Assembly: GCF_000968375.1 (NCBI RefSeq)
Contig: NZ_CP009933.1
Coordinates: 3,968,001-4,032,000, forward strand
Length of the DNA: 64,000 bases
Direction of reading: 5' to 3'
DNA from: Clostridium scatologenes
Lineage (GTDB): Bacteria > Bacillota > Clostridia > Clostridiales > Clostridiaceae
The notes beneath the pieces were generated by a model that did not search any database, was not told where the DNA came from, and saw only the letters and a list, made by a program, of their open reading frames with translations. The stretch's first letter is position 1; every line of letters begins with the position of its first letter. Below are positions 9,087 to 17,567 of this stretch, piece by piece. Made by a program: the position numbers and the translations under genes.

Positions 9087-9932
9087 CTATTTTGTATAGT
9101 CATAAAATCCTTTTCCAGTCTTTCTTCCTAATAATTTTCCTCTTACCATTTTTCTTAATAATGGATGAGGTCTGTATTTTGAATCACCAAATTCTGTATA
9201 TAAAACATCCATAACAGCTAAGCATACATCTATACCAATTAAATCTGCTAAAGCTAGAGGTCCTATTGGATGGTTAGCACCTAACTTCATTGCTAAATCA
9301 ATATCTTCTGCCTTAGCAATACCATCAGCTAAGATACCAGCTGCTTCATTTATCATAGGAACAAGTATTCTATTAACTACAAATCCTGGTGCTTCTTCAA
9401 CTTCTACTGGTTCTTTTCCTAATTTTTTAGCTGTTTCAACTATTGTATTTTTAGTTTCATCTGAAGTACAAATTCCCTTTATAACTTCTACTAATTTCAT
9501 TACTGGTACTGGATTAAAGAAATGCATTCCTATAACTTTATCTGGTCTATTTGTAGCACTTGCTACTTCAGTTATTGATAAAGATGATGTGTTTGAAGCA
9601 AGTATAGCTTCTGGTTTGCAAATTCCATCTAACTCAGCGAAAATTTTCTTTTTAAGTTCCATATTTTCTATAGCAGCTTCTACTACAAGATCTACATCCT
9701 TTGCTAAACCCATATCTGTAGTAGGTGTTATTCTACCAAGGATTTCCTTTTTAGCTTCTTCAGTCATTTTTCCTTTTTTAACACTTCTATCAAGATTTTT
9801 AGTAATATTTGAAATTCCTTTTTCAACAAACTTATCTTCAATATCTCTCATTACTACTTCATAACCTGATTGAGCAAATGTTTGAACAATTCCTGATCCC
9901 ATTGTTCCTGCTCCTAATACAAATATCTTCAT
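9087..9932 (-). CDS. hbd: 3-Hydroxybutyryl-CoA dehydrogenase
   Basis: 281 residues. It reduces acetoacetyl-CoA to 3-hydroxybutyryl-CoA with NAD(P)H. The Rossmann motif GAGTMGSG lies at residues 8-15. The catalytic His and Glu lie in [13 protein letters not shown] near residue 140, and [10 protein letters not shown] follows. The C-terminal domain carries the usual [11 protein letters not shown] ending. The frame opens five codons earlier, but the ATG at 9932 (MKIFVLGAG) has GGAGGG at good spacing. It sits 56 bp after crt. Confidence 0.96.
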   Translation of the reverse strand: MKIFVLGAGTMGSGIVQTFAQSGYEVVMRDIEDKFVEKGISNITKNLDRSVKKGKMTEEAKKEILGRITPTTDMGLAKDVDLVVEAAIENMELKKKIFAELDGICKPEAILASNTSSLSITEVASATNRPDKVIGMHFFNPVPVMKLVEVIKGICTSDETKNTIVETAKKLGKEPVEVEEAPGFVVNRILVPMINEAAGILADGIAKAEDIDLAMKLGANHPIGPLALADLIGIDVCLAVMDVLYTEFGDSKYRPHPLLRKMVRGKLLGRKTGKGFYDYTK

Positions 9933-9988
9933 ATCTTTTCCCTCCAATAAACTTTTAATTTATAATAAATTGATAATTATTTTTTAAA

Positions 9989-10768
9989 CTATTTTAATGT
10001 GAAATTTGGGCTTCTTTTTTCTAAGAAAGCTCCCATTCCTTCTTTTTGATCTTCTGTTGCAAAACATAAACTAAATAAATTATTTTCAATTGTCATTCCT
10101 GTGTCAATGTCAGTTTCAAAACCTTTATTAATTGATATTTTTGAATATCTTATAGCAGCTTGTGCTTTTGAAGCAATCTTTTCTGCCATTGCTTTTGCTT
10201 CATTCATTAATTCTTCAGGTGCAACTACTTTATTAACTAATCCTATTTTTTCAGCTTCTTCAGCTTTAATCATATCTGCTGTATATATTAATTCTTTTGC
10301 TTTTCCTGGTCCTACTAATCTTGAAAGTCTTTGTGTTCCTGCAAATCCAGGTATAATTCCTAAACCAACTTCTGGTTGTCCAAACTTAGCTTTTTGTGAA
10401 GCTATTCTTATATCACAACTCATTGATAATTCACAGCCGCCGCCTAGCGCAAATCCATTAATTGCTGCAATAACTGGTTTTTCCATAAGCTCTATTTTTC
10501 TAAATATAGCTAATCCTAATTCAGCAAACTTTCTTGCCTGTTCTGGAGTTTTATCTTTCATTTCTGCTATATCTGCTCCAGCTACAAATGCCTTACCTTC
10601 CCCTGTAATTATAAGCACATATGTACTTTCATCATTTTTAACTTGATCTATGCATTGATCAATTTCATTCAATAGTTCAGCATTCAATGCATTTAGTGCC
10701 TTAGGTCTATTAATAGACAATATAGAAATATGATTTTCTTTTTCTACTTTAATATTTTTATATTCCAA
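9989..10768 (-). CDS. crt: 3-Hydroxybutyryl-CoA dehydratase (crotonase)
   Basis: 259 residues, enoyl-CoA hydratase family. It dehydrates 3-hydroxybutyryl-CoA to crotonyl-CoA. The oxyanion-hole segment AGADIAEM (near 68) and GFALGGGCELSMSCDIRIAS (near 105-125, with the catalytic Glu region) are clear. The GTG at 10777 falls inside the ribosome binding site (AAGGGGTGAT), so I choose the TTG at 10768, giving MEYKNIKVEKENH. It is the first gene of the operon. The predicted sigma-54 transcription start lies only about 18 bases upstream. Confidence 0.94.
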   Translation of the reverse strand: MEYKNIKVEKENHISILSINRPKALNALNAELLNEIDQCIDQVKNDESTYVLIITGEGKAFVAGADIAEMKDKTPEQARKFAELGLAIFRKIELMEKPVIAAINGFALGGGCELSMSCDIRIASQKAKFGQPEVGLGIIPGFAGTQRLSRLVGPGKAKELIYTADMIKAEEAEKIGLVNKVVAPEELMNEAKAMAEKIASKAQAAIRYSKISINKGFETDIDTGMTIENNLFSLCFATEDQKEGMGAFLEKRSPNFTLK

Positions 10769-10796
10769 AATAATCACCCCTTATACTATTTTATTT

Positions 10797-10812
10797 AGCA
10801 AAACCTGTGCCA
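10797..10812 (-). promoter_or_regulatory. Sigma-54 (-24/-12) promoter of the crt operon
   Basis: The minus strand reads TGGCACAGGTTTTGCT. This fits the sigma-54 consensus TGGCAC-N5-TTGCW with the GG and GC elements at the required spacing. The expected start, about 12 bases past the GC, is near 10786, leaving a short leader that contains the crt ribosome binding site. A sigma-54 activator gene lies at the other end of the operon. It is the only such match I found in the window. Confidence 0.85.
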
Positions 10813-10824
10813 AACAATAATTAA

Positions 10825-10848
10825 TTTAGTAAACATATTTTTACTAAA
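10825..10848. promoter_or_regulatory. Palindrome TTTAGTAAA-N6-TTTACTAAA behind the crt promoter
   Basis: Perfect 9-base arms with a 6-base spacer, starting 13 bp behind the -24 element. The core resembles the palindrome at 36499-36522 upstream of the membrane-fusion-protein operon, so both may bind the same kind of regulator. Confidence 0.4.
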
Positions 10849-10867
10849 AGTTGGGAAACTATTGAGA

Positions 10868-10908
10868 TAGTTAAATTATTAACACCAAGTTCGTTAATAA
10901 TTTAACTT
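10868..10908. promoter_or_regulatory. Two Rex-like boxes within a 15-bp inverted repeat upstream of crt
   Basis: TAGTTAAATTATTAACAC (10868-10885) and TCGTTAATAATTTAACTT (10891-10908) match the clostridial Rex consensus TTGTTAANNNNTTAACAA with 2 and 3 mismatches. Together they form a perfect 15-base inverted repeat (10869-10883 and 10893-10907). Rex senses NADH/NAD and is known to repress crt operons in clostridia. An enhancer site for the sigma-54 activator is the alternative reading. The rex gene is not in this window. Confidence 0.5.
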
Positions 10909-10956
10909 TCAAATGCCAAATTAAGTTCTAAAATATGTTTATTTTCAGACTTTTTT

Positions 10957-10976
10957 ATGTTGCAAATAGGAAACAT
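10957..10976. promoter_or_regulatory. Possible upstream activator site for the crt operon
   Basis: ATGTTGC-N6-GAAACAT is an imperfect dyad with one mismatch between arms. It lies about 145-165 bp behind the -24 element, the usual range for enhancer-binding-protein sites. Related GTTTC/TGCAA pieces occur further upstream (about 10993-11070). Confidence 0.3.
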
Positions 10977-11182
10977 GTTGTATTTTTGCATCAAGTGAAA
11001 CTATTGTTAAACATAAGCATTTATCATTATATTTTAGTCAGTTTCGTTTCAAAATTAAGTTGCAATATTACATCAATAGATACTTTTTTGCAAATTACTA
11101 CCTGTAAAATTTTATAATTTATATTATTAAACTAAATATTAAGTCATAATTTTCCATTTCAATCCACTAACAAAATTACAAA

Positions 11183-11228
11183 AAAATAGTTATAAGGATA
11201 TCATAATTGATATCCTTATAACTATTTT
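11183..11228 (-). terminator. Terminator after clpB
   Basis: A perfect 21-bp stem (11183-11203 with 11208-11228, loop TAAT) is followed on the minus strand by a T run. It lies about 90 bp past the clpB stop and separates clpB from the crt control region. Confidence 0.85.
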
Positions 11229-11315
11229 GTCTAATCACCAGCATTACCAATATCCTCTAACTTGCTCAAGTAATTGATAAACACTGCTGCGTGTATGAAT
11301 AAGTTCTTCTAACAA

Positions 11316-13928
11316 TTACTTTATATTAGTATTTACATTTTCTATAATAATTTCATCATTTTTGACATCAACTCCTACGGTACATCCTTCGTATATATCA
11401 CCTTTAATGATATTTTTTGCAATAGATGTCTCTAGTACATTTTCAATATATCTTTTTAAAGGCCTTGCACCATATATAGGATCATATCCTTCTTCTGCCA
11501 TAAGCTTTTTAGCAGCTTCTGTTATTTTTAATGATATATTTTTCTCTTTAAGCCTCTTTCTTATATCATCAATAAATATTGATATTATATCTTTTATTTC
11601 TTCTGTAGATAAAGGTTTAAATAATATAATATCATCTAATCTATTTAAAAACTCTGGCTTAAATTTTGATTTCATTTCATTCATAACTCTATCACGAATA
11701 TGTTGTTCTATTTCCGAACTTTCTTTATTCTCCAGTAAATAACTACTTCCAATATTTGAAGTCATGATTATTATACAATTTTTAAAATCTATAACTTTTC
11801 CTTGATTGTCAGTAAGTCTTCCATCATCTAATATTTGAAGAAATATATTAAACACATCATCATGAGCTTTTTCTATTTCATCAAATAATATTACACTATA
11901 AGGGTTTCGCCTGACAGCCTCAGTAAGCTGTCCTCCTTCTTCATATCCTACATATCCTGGAGGCGCACCTATAAGTCTAGACACAGAGTATTTTTCCATA
12001 TATTCAGACATGTCTATTCTTACTATATTTTCCTCACTATCAAACAAAGTTCTAGCTAAAGTTTTAGCTAATTCTGTTTTTCCAACTCCTGTAGGTCCAA
12101 GAAATATAAAAGAACCAATAGGTCTCTTAGGATCCTTCATTCCAGCTCTTGCCCTAATAACTGCATTAGATACAGCAGTTATAGCTTCTTTTTGCCCAAT
12201 TACTCTTTGTGAAAGTTCACTCTCTAGTCTTAAAAGTTTTTTTCGTTCTCCTTCTACTAACCTGGCTACAGGTATGCCAGTCCAATTTGAAATTATCTGT
12301 GAAATTTCCTGTTCTGTTACCTCTTCTTTTAACATTGCATCTTCATTATTTTCTTTAAGCATTTTCTCTTTTTCTTTTATTGAAGTCTCAAGTTTAGGAA
12401 TTAATCCATATCTAAGCTCTGCTACTTTATTTAAATCATACTCTCTTTCAGCTTTTTCAATATCACCTCTAGCATTATCAAGCTGTTCCTTTAAATTCCT
12501 AATTTCAATTATTTTAGACTTTTCTTTTTCATATTTTGCAGTCATTTCATTATCTTTATCTTTTAAATTACTTAGTTCTTTTTCTAAAAATTTAAGTCTT
12601 TCTCTAGAAGCATTGTCTTTCTCCTTAGATAATGCTTCTTTTTCAATCTCTAATTGAAATATTTTACGTTTTACCATATCCATATCAGTAGGCATACTAT
12701 CTATTTCAGTTCTTATCATTGCACAAGCTTCATCTATAAGGTCTATAGCCTTATCTGGCAAATACCTATCTGTTATATATCTATCAGAAAGTTTTGCTGA
12801 TGCAACAATAGCTGAATCATGGATTCTTATACCATGATATATTTCAAATCTTTCCTTAAGTCCTCTAAGTATAGATATAGAGTCTTCAACTGTAGGTTCA
12901 GCTACTACTACTGGCTGAAATCTTCTTTCTAAAGCCTTATCTTTTTCTATATACTTCCTATACTCATCAAAAGTTGTAGCACCTATACAGTGAAGTTCAC
13001 CTCTAGCTAACATTGGTTTTATAAGATTTCCAGCATCCATAGAACCTTCTGTTTTTCCTGCTCCAACTATAGTATGAATTTCATCTATAAAAAGAACTAT
13101 TCTTCCTTCACTGTTTTCCACTTCTTTTAATACTGCTTTTAGTCTTTCTTCAAATTCTCCCCTAAACTTAGCTCCAGCAATAAGTGCACCCATGTCTAAA
13201 GAAAATATTATTTTATTTTTAAGTCCTTCTGGCACATCACCTTTTACTATTCTTTCCGCTAATCCTTCTACTATAGCAGTTTTACCAACTCCAGGTTCAC
13301 CTATAAGTACAGGATTATTCTTTGTTCTTCTTGAAAGTATTCTTACAACTCTCCTAATTTCATCATCTCTACCTATGACAGGATCTAATTTATGTTTTTT
13401 AGCTTCTTCAACTAAATTTCTTCCATACTTAATCAAGGCTTCATAAGTTCCTTCTGGATCTTGAGTCTCTACTCTCTGATTTCCTCTAACCTTAGATAAT
13501 GCATTTAAGAAATCATTTTTTGAAATATTAAATTTTGTTAAAATATCTTGTACCTCTTTAGAATTAACTTCCATAAGCCCAAGCATCACATGTTCTACAC
13601 TTATATAAGAATCTTTAAATTTTTTGGCTTCCTTTTCTGCTTTTACAAAAACATCTTCAAATCTTCTAGTTGCATAAATAGATGTATTTTGAGCTCCTTC
13701 TCCAAGAACCTTTGGCATTCTATCTAAAACTTTACTTATTTCTTCTTTTAACGCCCTTATATCCACTCCCATCTTACTAAATATATTAGGAATAAGACCA
13801 TCTTCTTGAGACACTAAGGCTGAAAAAAGATGAATATTGTCTATCTGCTGATGATTATATTTAACAGCTACTAACTGTGCTTCATTTAAAGCTTTTTGAA
13901 CCTTTATAGTTAATTTTTCTACATCCAT
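11316..13928 (-). CDS. clpB: ATP-dependent disaggregase ClpB
   Basis: 870 residues, full ClpB length. An N-terminal Clp repeat domain is followed by the first AAA+ module (Walker [10 protein letters not shown] near 207). A long M-domain coiled coil (about 410-525) is the feature that separates ClpB from ClpC/ClpA. The second AAA+ module (GPTGVGKTE near 605) and a ClpB C-terminal domain end the protein. With DnaK it rescues heat-aggregated proteins in the cytosol. AAGGAGG precedes the ATG. A sigma-A-type promoter lies at 14021-14048. I see no CIRCE element or CtsR box. Confidence 0.97.
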   Translation of the reverse strand: MDVEKLTIKVQKALNEAQLVAVKYNHQQIDNIHLFSALVSQEDGLIPNIFSKMGVDIRALKEEISKVLDRMPKVLGEGAQNTSIYATRRFEDVFVKAEKEAKKFKDSYISVEHVMLGLMEVNSKEVQDILTKFNISKNDFLNALSKVRGNQRVETQDPEGTYEALIKYGRNLVEEAKKHKLDPVIGRDDEIRRVVRILSRRTKNNPVLIGEPGVGKTAIVEGLAERIVKGDVPEGLKNKIIFSLDMGALIAGAKFRGEFEERLKAVLKEVENSEGRIVLFIDEIHTIVGAGKTEGSMDAGNLIKPMLARGELHCIGATTFDEYRKYIEKDKALERRFQPVVVAEPTVEDSISILRGLKERFEIYHGIRIHDSAIVASAKLSDRYITDRYLPDKAIDLIDEACAMIRTEIDSMPTDMDMVKRKIFQLEIEKEALSKEKDNASRERLKFLEKELSNLKDKDNEMTAKYEKEKSKIIEIRNLKEQLDNARGDIEKAEREYDLNKVAELRYGLIPKLETSIKEKEKMLKENNEDAMLKEEVTEQEISQIISNWTGIPVARLVEGERKKLLRLESELSQRVIGQKEAITAVSNAVIRARAGMKDPKRPIGSFIFLGPTGVGKTELAKTLARTLFDSEENIVRIDMSEYMEKYSVSRLIGAPPGYVGYEEGGQLTEAVRRNPYSVILFDEIEKAHDDVFNIFLQILDDGRLTDNQGKVIDFKNCIIIMTSNIGSSYLLENKESSEIEQHIRDRVMNEMKSKFKPEFLNRLDDIILFKPLSTEEIKDIISIFIDDIRKRLKEKNISLKITEAAKKLMAEEGYDPIYGARPLKRYIENVLETSIAKNIIKGDIYEGCTVGVDVKNDEIIIENVNTNIK

Positions 13929-13939
13929 AAAAAAACCTC

Positions 13940-14010
13940 CTTAAAAATTAATAGTTAAGAATGAATAATTAATAACTATTAACTAGCAAAGCTTTGCTTC
14001 GCATTGTTCT
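13940..14010. repeat. Short dispersed repeat in the clpB leader
   Basis: AT-rich inverted segments (TAGTTAAGAATG ... ATAACTATTAACT) are followed by AGCAAAGCTTTGCTTCGCATTGTTC. The TTGCTTCGCATTGT part matches tails at about 18614 and 578. It lies between the clpB promoter and its ribosome binding site, so it is transcribed. Confidence 0.4.
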
Positions 14011-14020
14011 TTTAATTACT

Positions 14021-14048
14021 ATTATACCCAATCTCACTTCTCATTCAA
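14021..14048 (-). promoter_or_regulatory. Sigma-A-type promoter of clpB
   Basis: On the minus strand TTGAAT, a 16-base spacer, then TATAAT. It would give a leader of about 85 bases before the clpB ATG. Confidence 0.6.
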
Positions 14049-14101
14049 TATTTAATATAATAATTATTATTAAGAAATTATTAATTTTAAAATACATACA
14101 A

Positions 14102-14140
14102 GAAAAAACCATCTTTAAAATAAATAGAGATGATTTTTTC
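14102..14140 (-). terminator. Terminator after the XRE/TPR gene pair
   Basis: GAAAAAACCATCT (14102-14114) pairs with AGATGATTTTTTC (14128-14140), with one G-U-type mismatch. The minus-strand right half carries a run of T. It lies 34 bp past the stop of the second regulator. Confidence 0.6.
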
Positions 14141-14173
14141 AAACGAATAATCTATTAAATTCATATAAGTCTA

Positions 14174-15430
14174 TTACATTTTCTTTTCTAAATTAATTGC
14201 AAAATTAAAATACTTTATTGATTCTCTTACATTTCCTATTCTATAGTACATATTTCCCATTTCCATATATCTTCTATATATTTCATTATTATTAGCAAAT
14301 TTTAATAACGCATCCAAGGATAAATTTATATACATTTCTGCTGATGAAAGGTCTCCTTCTCTTTCCAAAATTAATGATTTGTAATAATATGCTCTTTCTA
14401 TAAAAGTTATATTATTTAAAGTTATAGCATAGTTCAAAGCCATATCACAAACTTTCTGAGCTTTATCCAATACATCATTTTCAATTAATTTATTTATATT
14501 CATTAGCATAAATTTAACTAAAGTTTCTTTATTATCCTTAGGGTAACATTCTAATGCTTTATTTATATAATTTATAGCCTTATCCTTCATATTTAAGCTA
14601 AACATAACTACTGCATAGTTGTATATAGCTTGGGCTTTATGCGATAAATTATTTTCATACAATTTAAAAGATTTCTGTTCATATTCATCAAAGTTTTCCA
14701 CATGGTTTCTTCTAAGGCATAATATTCCAAGCATATGATAAGCTTCTGCTTTTTTAATATCATTTTCTATATAATCAATTAAATCTGTAAGATTTATAGC
14801 TATTTCATAAGCTGTCTCATAATTTTCTAACATAACATAACAAGCTGCCTCATTATAAGTTGCTCTTGCCAATAACGCATAATCTTTACTTTTTTTAGAA
14901 ACATCTCTTACATTACTATAATAATTAGCTGCTTGAGAAAATTCTTTAGTGTTATAAAAGAATCTAGCTATATCCATGTAGTATACTACACCATTTTCTT
15001 CTGTAAAACACTTTTTCCAGTAATCATAGTACTTAGATATTATAAGCTGTATTTTTTCAATTTTATTTTTATCCAAATAATAATTAAATAACAAGTGCAT
15101 TATATTAAAAGATATATCAAAATATGAATATTCTTCTGCATACTTTAAATTATACTCCAGTATACTCTCATATTCATCTGAATACTCGCTTTTTTCTATA
15201 TCATTAATATTCCTTATTACTTGGGATTTAATATCTTGTTTTAAATAGGATTCATCAATCTGAAGTTTTTCTGCTACAAATTCTAATATCCAGTCTTCAG
15301 GTTTGATTTTATCATTTTCAATACAACTCATTTTTGATACCGATATTTTATCTCCGCATAAATCTTTTAAAGTGCATCCTTTATATGTTCTAGCCCTTTT
15401 AATCTTTTCACCTGTAGAAAGTATCTCCAT
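14174..15430 (-). CDS. XRE-family regulator with TPR repeats (second of a tandem pair)
   Basis: 418 residues. An N-terminal helix-turn-helix (about 5-65, GEKIKRARTYKGCTLKDLCG) is followed by a helical array of tetratricopeptide-like repeats. This is the plan of RRNPP-type or other TPR-controlled repressors, where the repeats bind a peptide or protein ligand. No companion signal-peptide gene is visible beside it. The GTG at 15439 overlaps the AGGTGA ribosome binding site, so the ATG at 15430 is chosen. It starts 18 bp after its paralogue. The HTH is more divergent than that of the neighbour, so it may have lost or changed DNA binding. Confidence 0.82.
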   Translation of the reverse strand: MEILSTGEKIKRARTYKGCTLKDLCGDKISVSKMSCIENDKIKPEDWILEFVAEKLQIDESYLKQDIKSQVIRNINDIEKSEYSDEYESILEYNLKYAEEYSYFDISFNIMHLLFNYYLDKNKIEKIQLIISKYYDYWKKCFTEENGVVYYMDIARFFYNTKEFSQAANYYSNVRDVSKKSKDYALLARATYNEAACYVMLENYETAYEIAINLTDLIDYIENDIKKAEAYHMLGILCLRRNHVENFDEYEQKSFKLYENNLSHKAQAIYNYAVVMFSLNMKDKAINYINKALECYPKDNKETLVKFMLMNINKLIENDVLDKAQKVCDMALNYAITLNNITFIERAYYYKSLILEREGDLSSAEMYINLSLDALLKFANNNEIYRRYMEMGNMYYRIGNVRESIKYFNFAINLEKKM

Positions 15431-15448
15431 ATTTTTCACCTATCCACA

Positions 15449-16753
15449 CTAACAGTCTTTTAATATTCCAAGCTTTTTAAAAGTTTCCACACCTTCATTT
15501 AAATACTGAGCAGCTTCTTGTTCTTTATTATTGTCTATATAAAATTTTCCGATCATAATACATATTTCGGCAATTTCCTTTGTATAATCCATATTTCTGA
15601 CAAAACTTAACACCATAATTAAAGTATTCTCAGCCTCCCTTAGATTTGACTCTAACATATCTATTCTATACTTAAGTAAATAATACTGTATTAAAGTTCT
15701 ATCACTGCCATCCTCAATACTGTCCATTATATTTTTAAGCACTAACTTAGAGTTTTCTATATCTTTAAGTTTTATATAATTTTCACATATATTCACTAAG
15801 GTTTCTACTATACTAGAATCTTTAATTTTTGTCTTTAACTCTCTAGCTTTGTTCAAATGTATAAATGACTCTTCTAAGTTATCAAACTCATAAAATAATT
15901 TACCAAGACTATTTTCTATTTTAGCAATATGTATAACATCTTCAATTTCCTTATATACATTTAATGTCTTCTTGGAATACTTTATGGCATTATCTACATC
16001 ACCTTTTTTATTATATTGTTCTGATAATAGTAATAATGTTTTAGCATACTCTTTTTTGTTATCCATTTGTCTAAACTTTTCTTTTGCTAAATAAGAATAG
16101 TTCATAGCCTTTTCCATGTTTTCCAACTTAAAATACACACAAGCTATATTATAATATATTTGTCCAAGTAAAAAGTCATTTCCTATATCATTCTCAGTGT
16201 ACACACTTTCTGCTTGCTGAAAATAACTACAAGAAGAATGATAAGCTTTTAGCTTCATTGTAATTTCACCTAAATTTACAAAGGTTTTAATAGTTTCTTC
16301 ATAATTATTATTTTTTATAAATATTACATTAGACGATAGAAAAAACTGCTGAGCTAAAGCACATTCGTCTTTAGACATATATATAATCCCTCTAAGATAC
16401 AAATTTTTTGCCTTGCAATACTCAAGATTATATCTTTCTGCATAATATAAAGCTTTCTCTATGTACTCCTCACCTTGATTTAAATCTTCATTTATTATAT
16501 AAGATTCAGCTATGTTCTCAAAATAAGTACAAATTTTTTCTGCTTGTGTTTCTTCAGATTCCATAAGGTATTCTATAGAAGTATTTAGTGCATTAGCAAG
16601 ATATTCTAGCAAATCCATACTAGGATTTGATTTTCCTGACTCAACAAGGCTTATTTGTCCAGGAGTAATTCTATCTCCTGCTAAATCTTTAAGGGTCATA
16701 TTAAGATCTTTTCTTCTTCTTTTAATTTTTTCTCCTAAAGATAGTATCTCCAT
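15449..16753 (-). CDS. XRE-family regulator with TPR repeats (first of a tandem pair)
   Basis: 434 residues. A well-kept Cro/C1-type helix-turn-helix occupies about residues 5-65 (KRRRKDLNMTLKDLAGDRI, then QISLVESGKSNPS). About ten TPR-like helical pairs follow to the C terminus. The architecture resembles RRNPP quorum-sensing receptors, but no peptide gene is seen. It shares the MEILS.GEKIKR start with the next gene, so the two arose by duplication. TTGAAT-16-TATATG upstream is a weak promoter candidate. Targets are unknown. Confidence 0.85.
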   Translation of the reverse strand: MEILSLGEKIKRRRKDLNMTLKDLAGDRITPGQISLVESGKSNPSMDLLEYLANALNTSIEYLMESEETQAEKICTYFENIAESYIINEDLNQGEEYIEKALYYAERYNLEYCKAKNLYLRGIIYMSKDECALAQQFFLSSNVIFIKNNNYEETIKTFVNLGEITMKLKAYHSSCSYFQQAESVYTENDIGNDFLLGQIYYNIACVYFKLENMEKAMNYSYLAKEKFRQMDNKKEYAKTLLLLSEQYNKKGDVDNAIKYSKKTLNVYKEIEDVIHIAKIENSLGKLFYEFDNLEESFIHLNKARELKTKIKDSSIVETLVNICENYIKLKDIENSKLVLKNIMDSIEDGSDRTLIQYYLLKYRIDMLESNLREAENTLIMVLSFVRNMDYTKEIAEICIMIGKFYIDNNKEQEAAQYLNEGVETFKKLGILKDC

Positions 16754-17303
16754 AAATTCACTCTTCCTTTATTACATACATATTGATGCATATATAAATA
16801 TTCGGGAAAAATTCAAACATATATTTTAGTCCAAGTATTTATCCAAAAACTAAAACTACTTTTAATTTAGTTTGTCTACAATCATTAATCTATTTAATAT
16901 ATCTAGATAAGCAAATAAGTCTTTAGTCTTTTTGAACATTTACTATTTAACTAAAAGTATAATCAGACTTTGAAAAATTTCATAATAGTCCTTTATAAAA
17001 TTTCCAATTATTTGACTGTAAGATAAATTTAACTGTATTAAATTTTTTTGAATTACATATATTATTATAACATATTTTTTAATAATAATATAAAAATTTT
17101 TAATATAATGTACATTTTTTTAACTTTAATTACATTGTACCCAAATTTATCCTCAACATTTTAAATTTATACAAAAATTGCGTACTATGTTACTTATATA
17201 AATCCACAGTACGCAATTTATAAATTGTTATTTTTCCCATTTTATTGAAACAATGATCAACTAAATATTTTTCAATAATCTACTATCTTTTTAGCATAAC
17301 ACC
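16754..17303. other. 550-bp intergenic region between XRE/TPR gene and small YtxH-like gene
   Basis: It holds a possible minus-strand promoter for the upstream XRE/TPR gene (TTGAAT 16811-16816, 16-base spacer, TATATG 16789-16794) and the terminator at 17175-17219. The rest is AT-rich with no credible ORF or RNA structure. Confidence 0.4.
17175..17219 (-). terminator. Terminator after the YtxH-like gene
   Basis: AAATTGCGTACT (17175-17186) pairs perfectly with AGTACGCAATTT (17208-17219). On the minus strand TTTTTG follows. It lies 85 bp past the stop. Confidence 0.6.
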
Positions 17304-17471
17304 TTACTGCATCATTTTATCCTTCATACCATCATAAGCATCTTCTGCCATATTTTTCATGTATTTTGCAGTTCTTTTTATTCTTCTCTTTGTTGTTCTA
17401 TCCATTCCTGGAACTAGCATCATTCCCAAAGCTGCTCCTACTAAAGCACCTGTTACAAATTTACCACGCAT
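17304..17471 (-). CDS. Small YtxH-like membrane protein (55 residues)
   Basis: This short ORF reads MRGKFVTGALVGAALGMML, then a basic and helical tail ending KDKMMQ. A Gly/Ala-rich transmembrane segment at the N terminus followed by a charged amphipathic helix is the YtxH-domain plan. GGAGTGG lies upstream of the ATG. In other Firmicutes such proteins are stress- or envelope-associated, but the exact function is unknown. It lies just downstream of the RNase H gene in the same direction, with about 95 bp between. Confidence 0.75.
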   Translation of the reverse strand: MRGKFVTGALVGAALGMMLVPGMDRTTKRRIKRTAKYMKNMAEDAYDGMKDKMMQ

Positions 17472-17567
17472 ATTCTATCCACTCCTTTTTAATTATGTAG
17501 TTAAATATTTTTTTAGCTTCATATATAGAATATGCATTTTTGTATATATTAAACAAAGAAAATTATA

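Noticed and set aside
10900..10930. Second sigma-54 promoter (TTGGCATTTGAAAG) further upstream of crt
   Set aside because: The -24-like TGGC is there, but no GC element lies at the required distance.
10935..11117. Plus-strand ORF of 60 codons upstream of crt
   Set aside because: It lies in the regulatory region, has no ribosome binding site, and its composition is that of AT-rich non-coding DNA.
14021..14110. CIRCE or CtsR site before clpB
   Set aside because: Neither the CIRCE inverted repeat nor a GGTCAAA-type direct repeat is present in the promoter region I can see.
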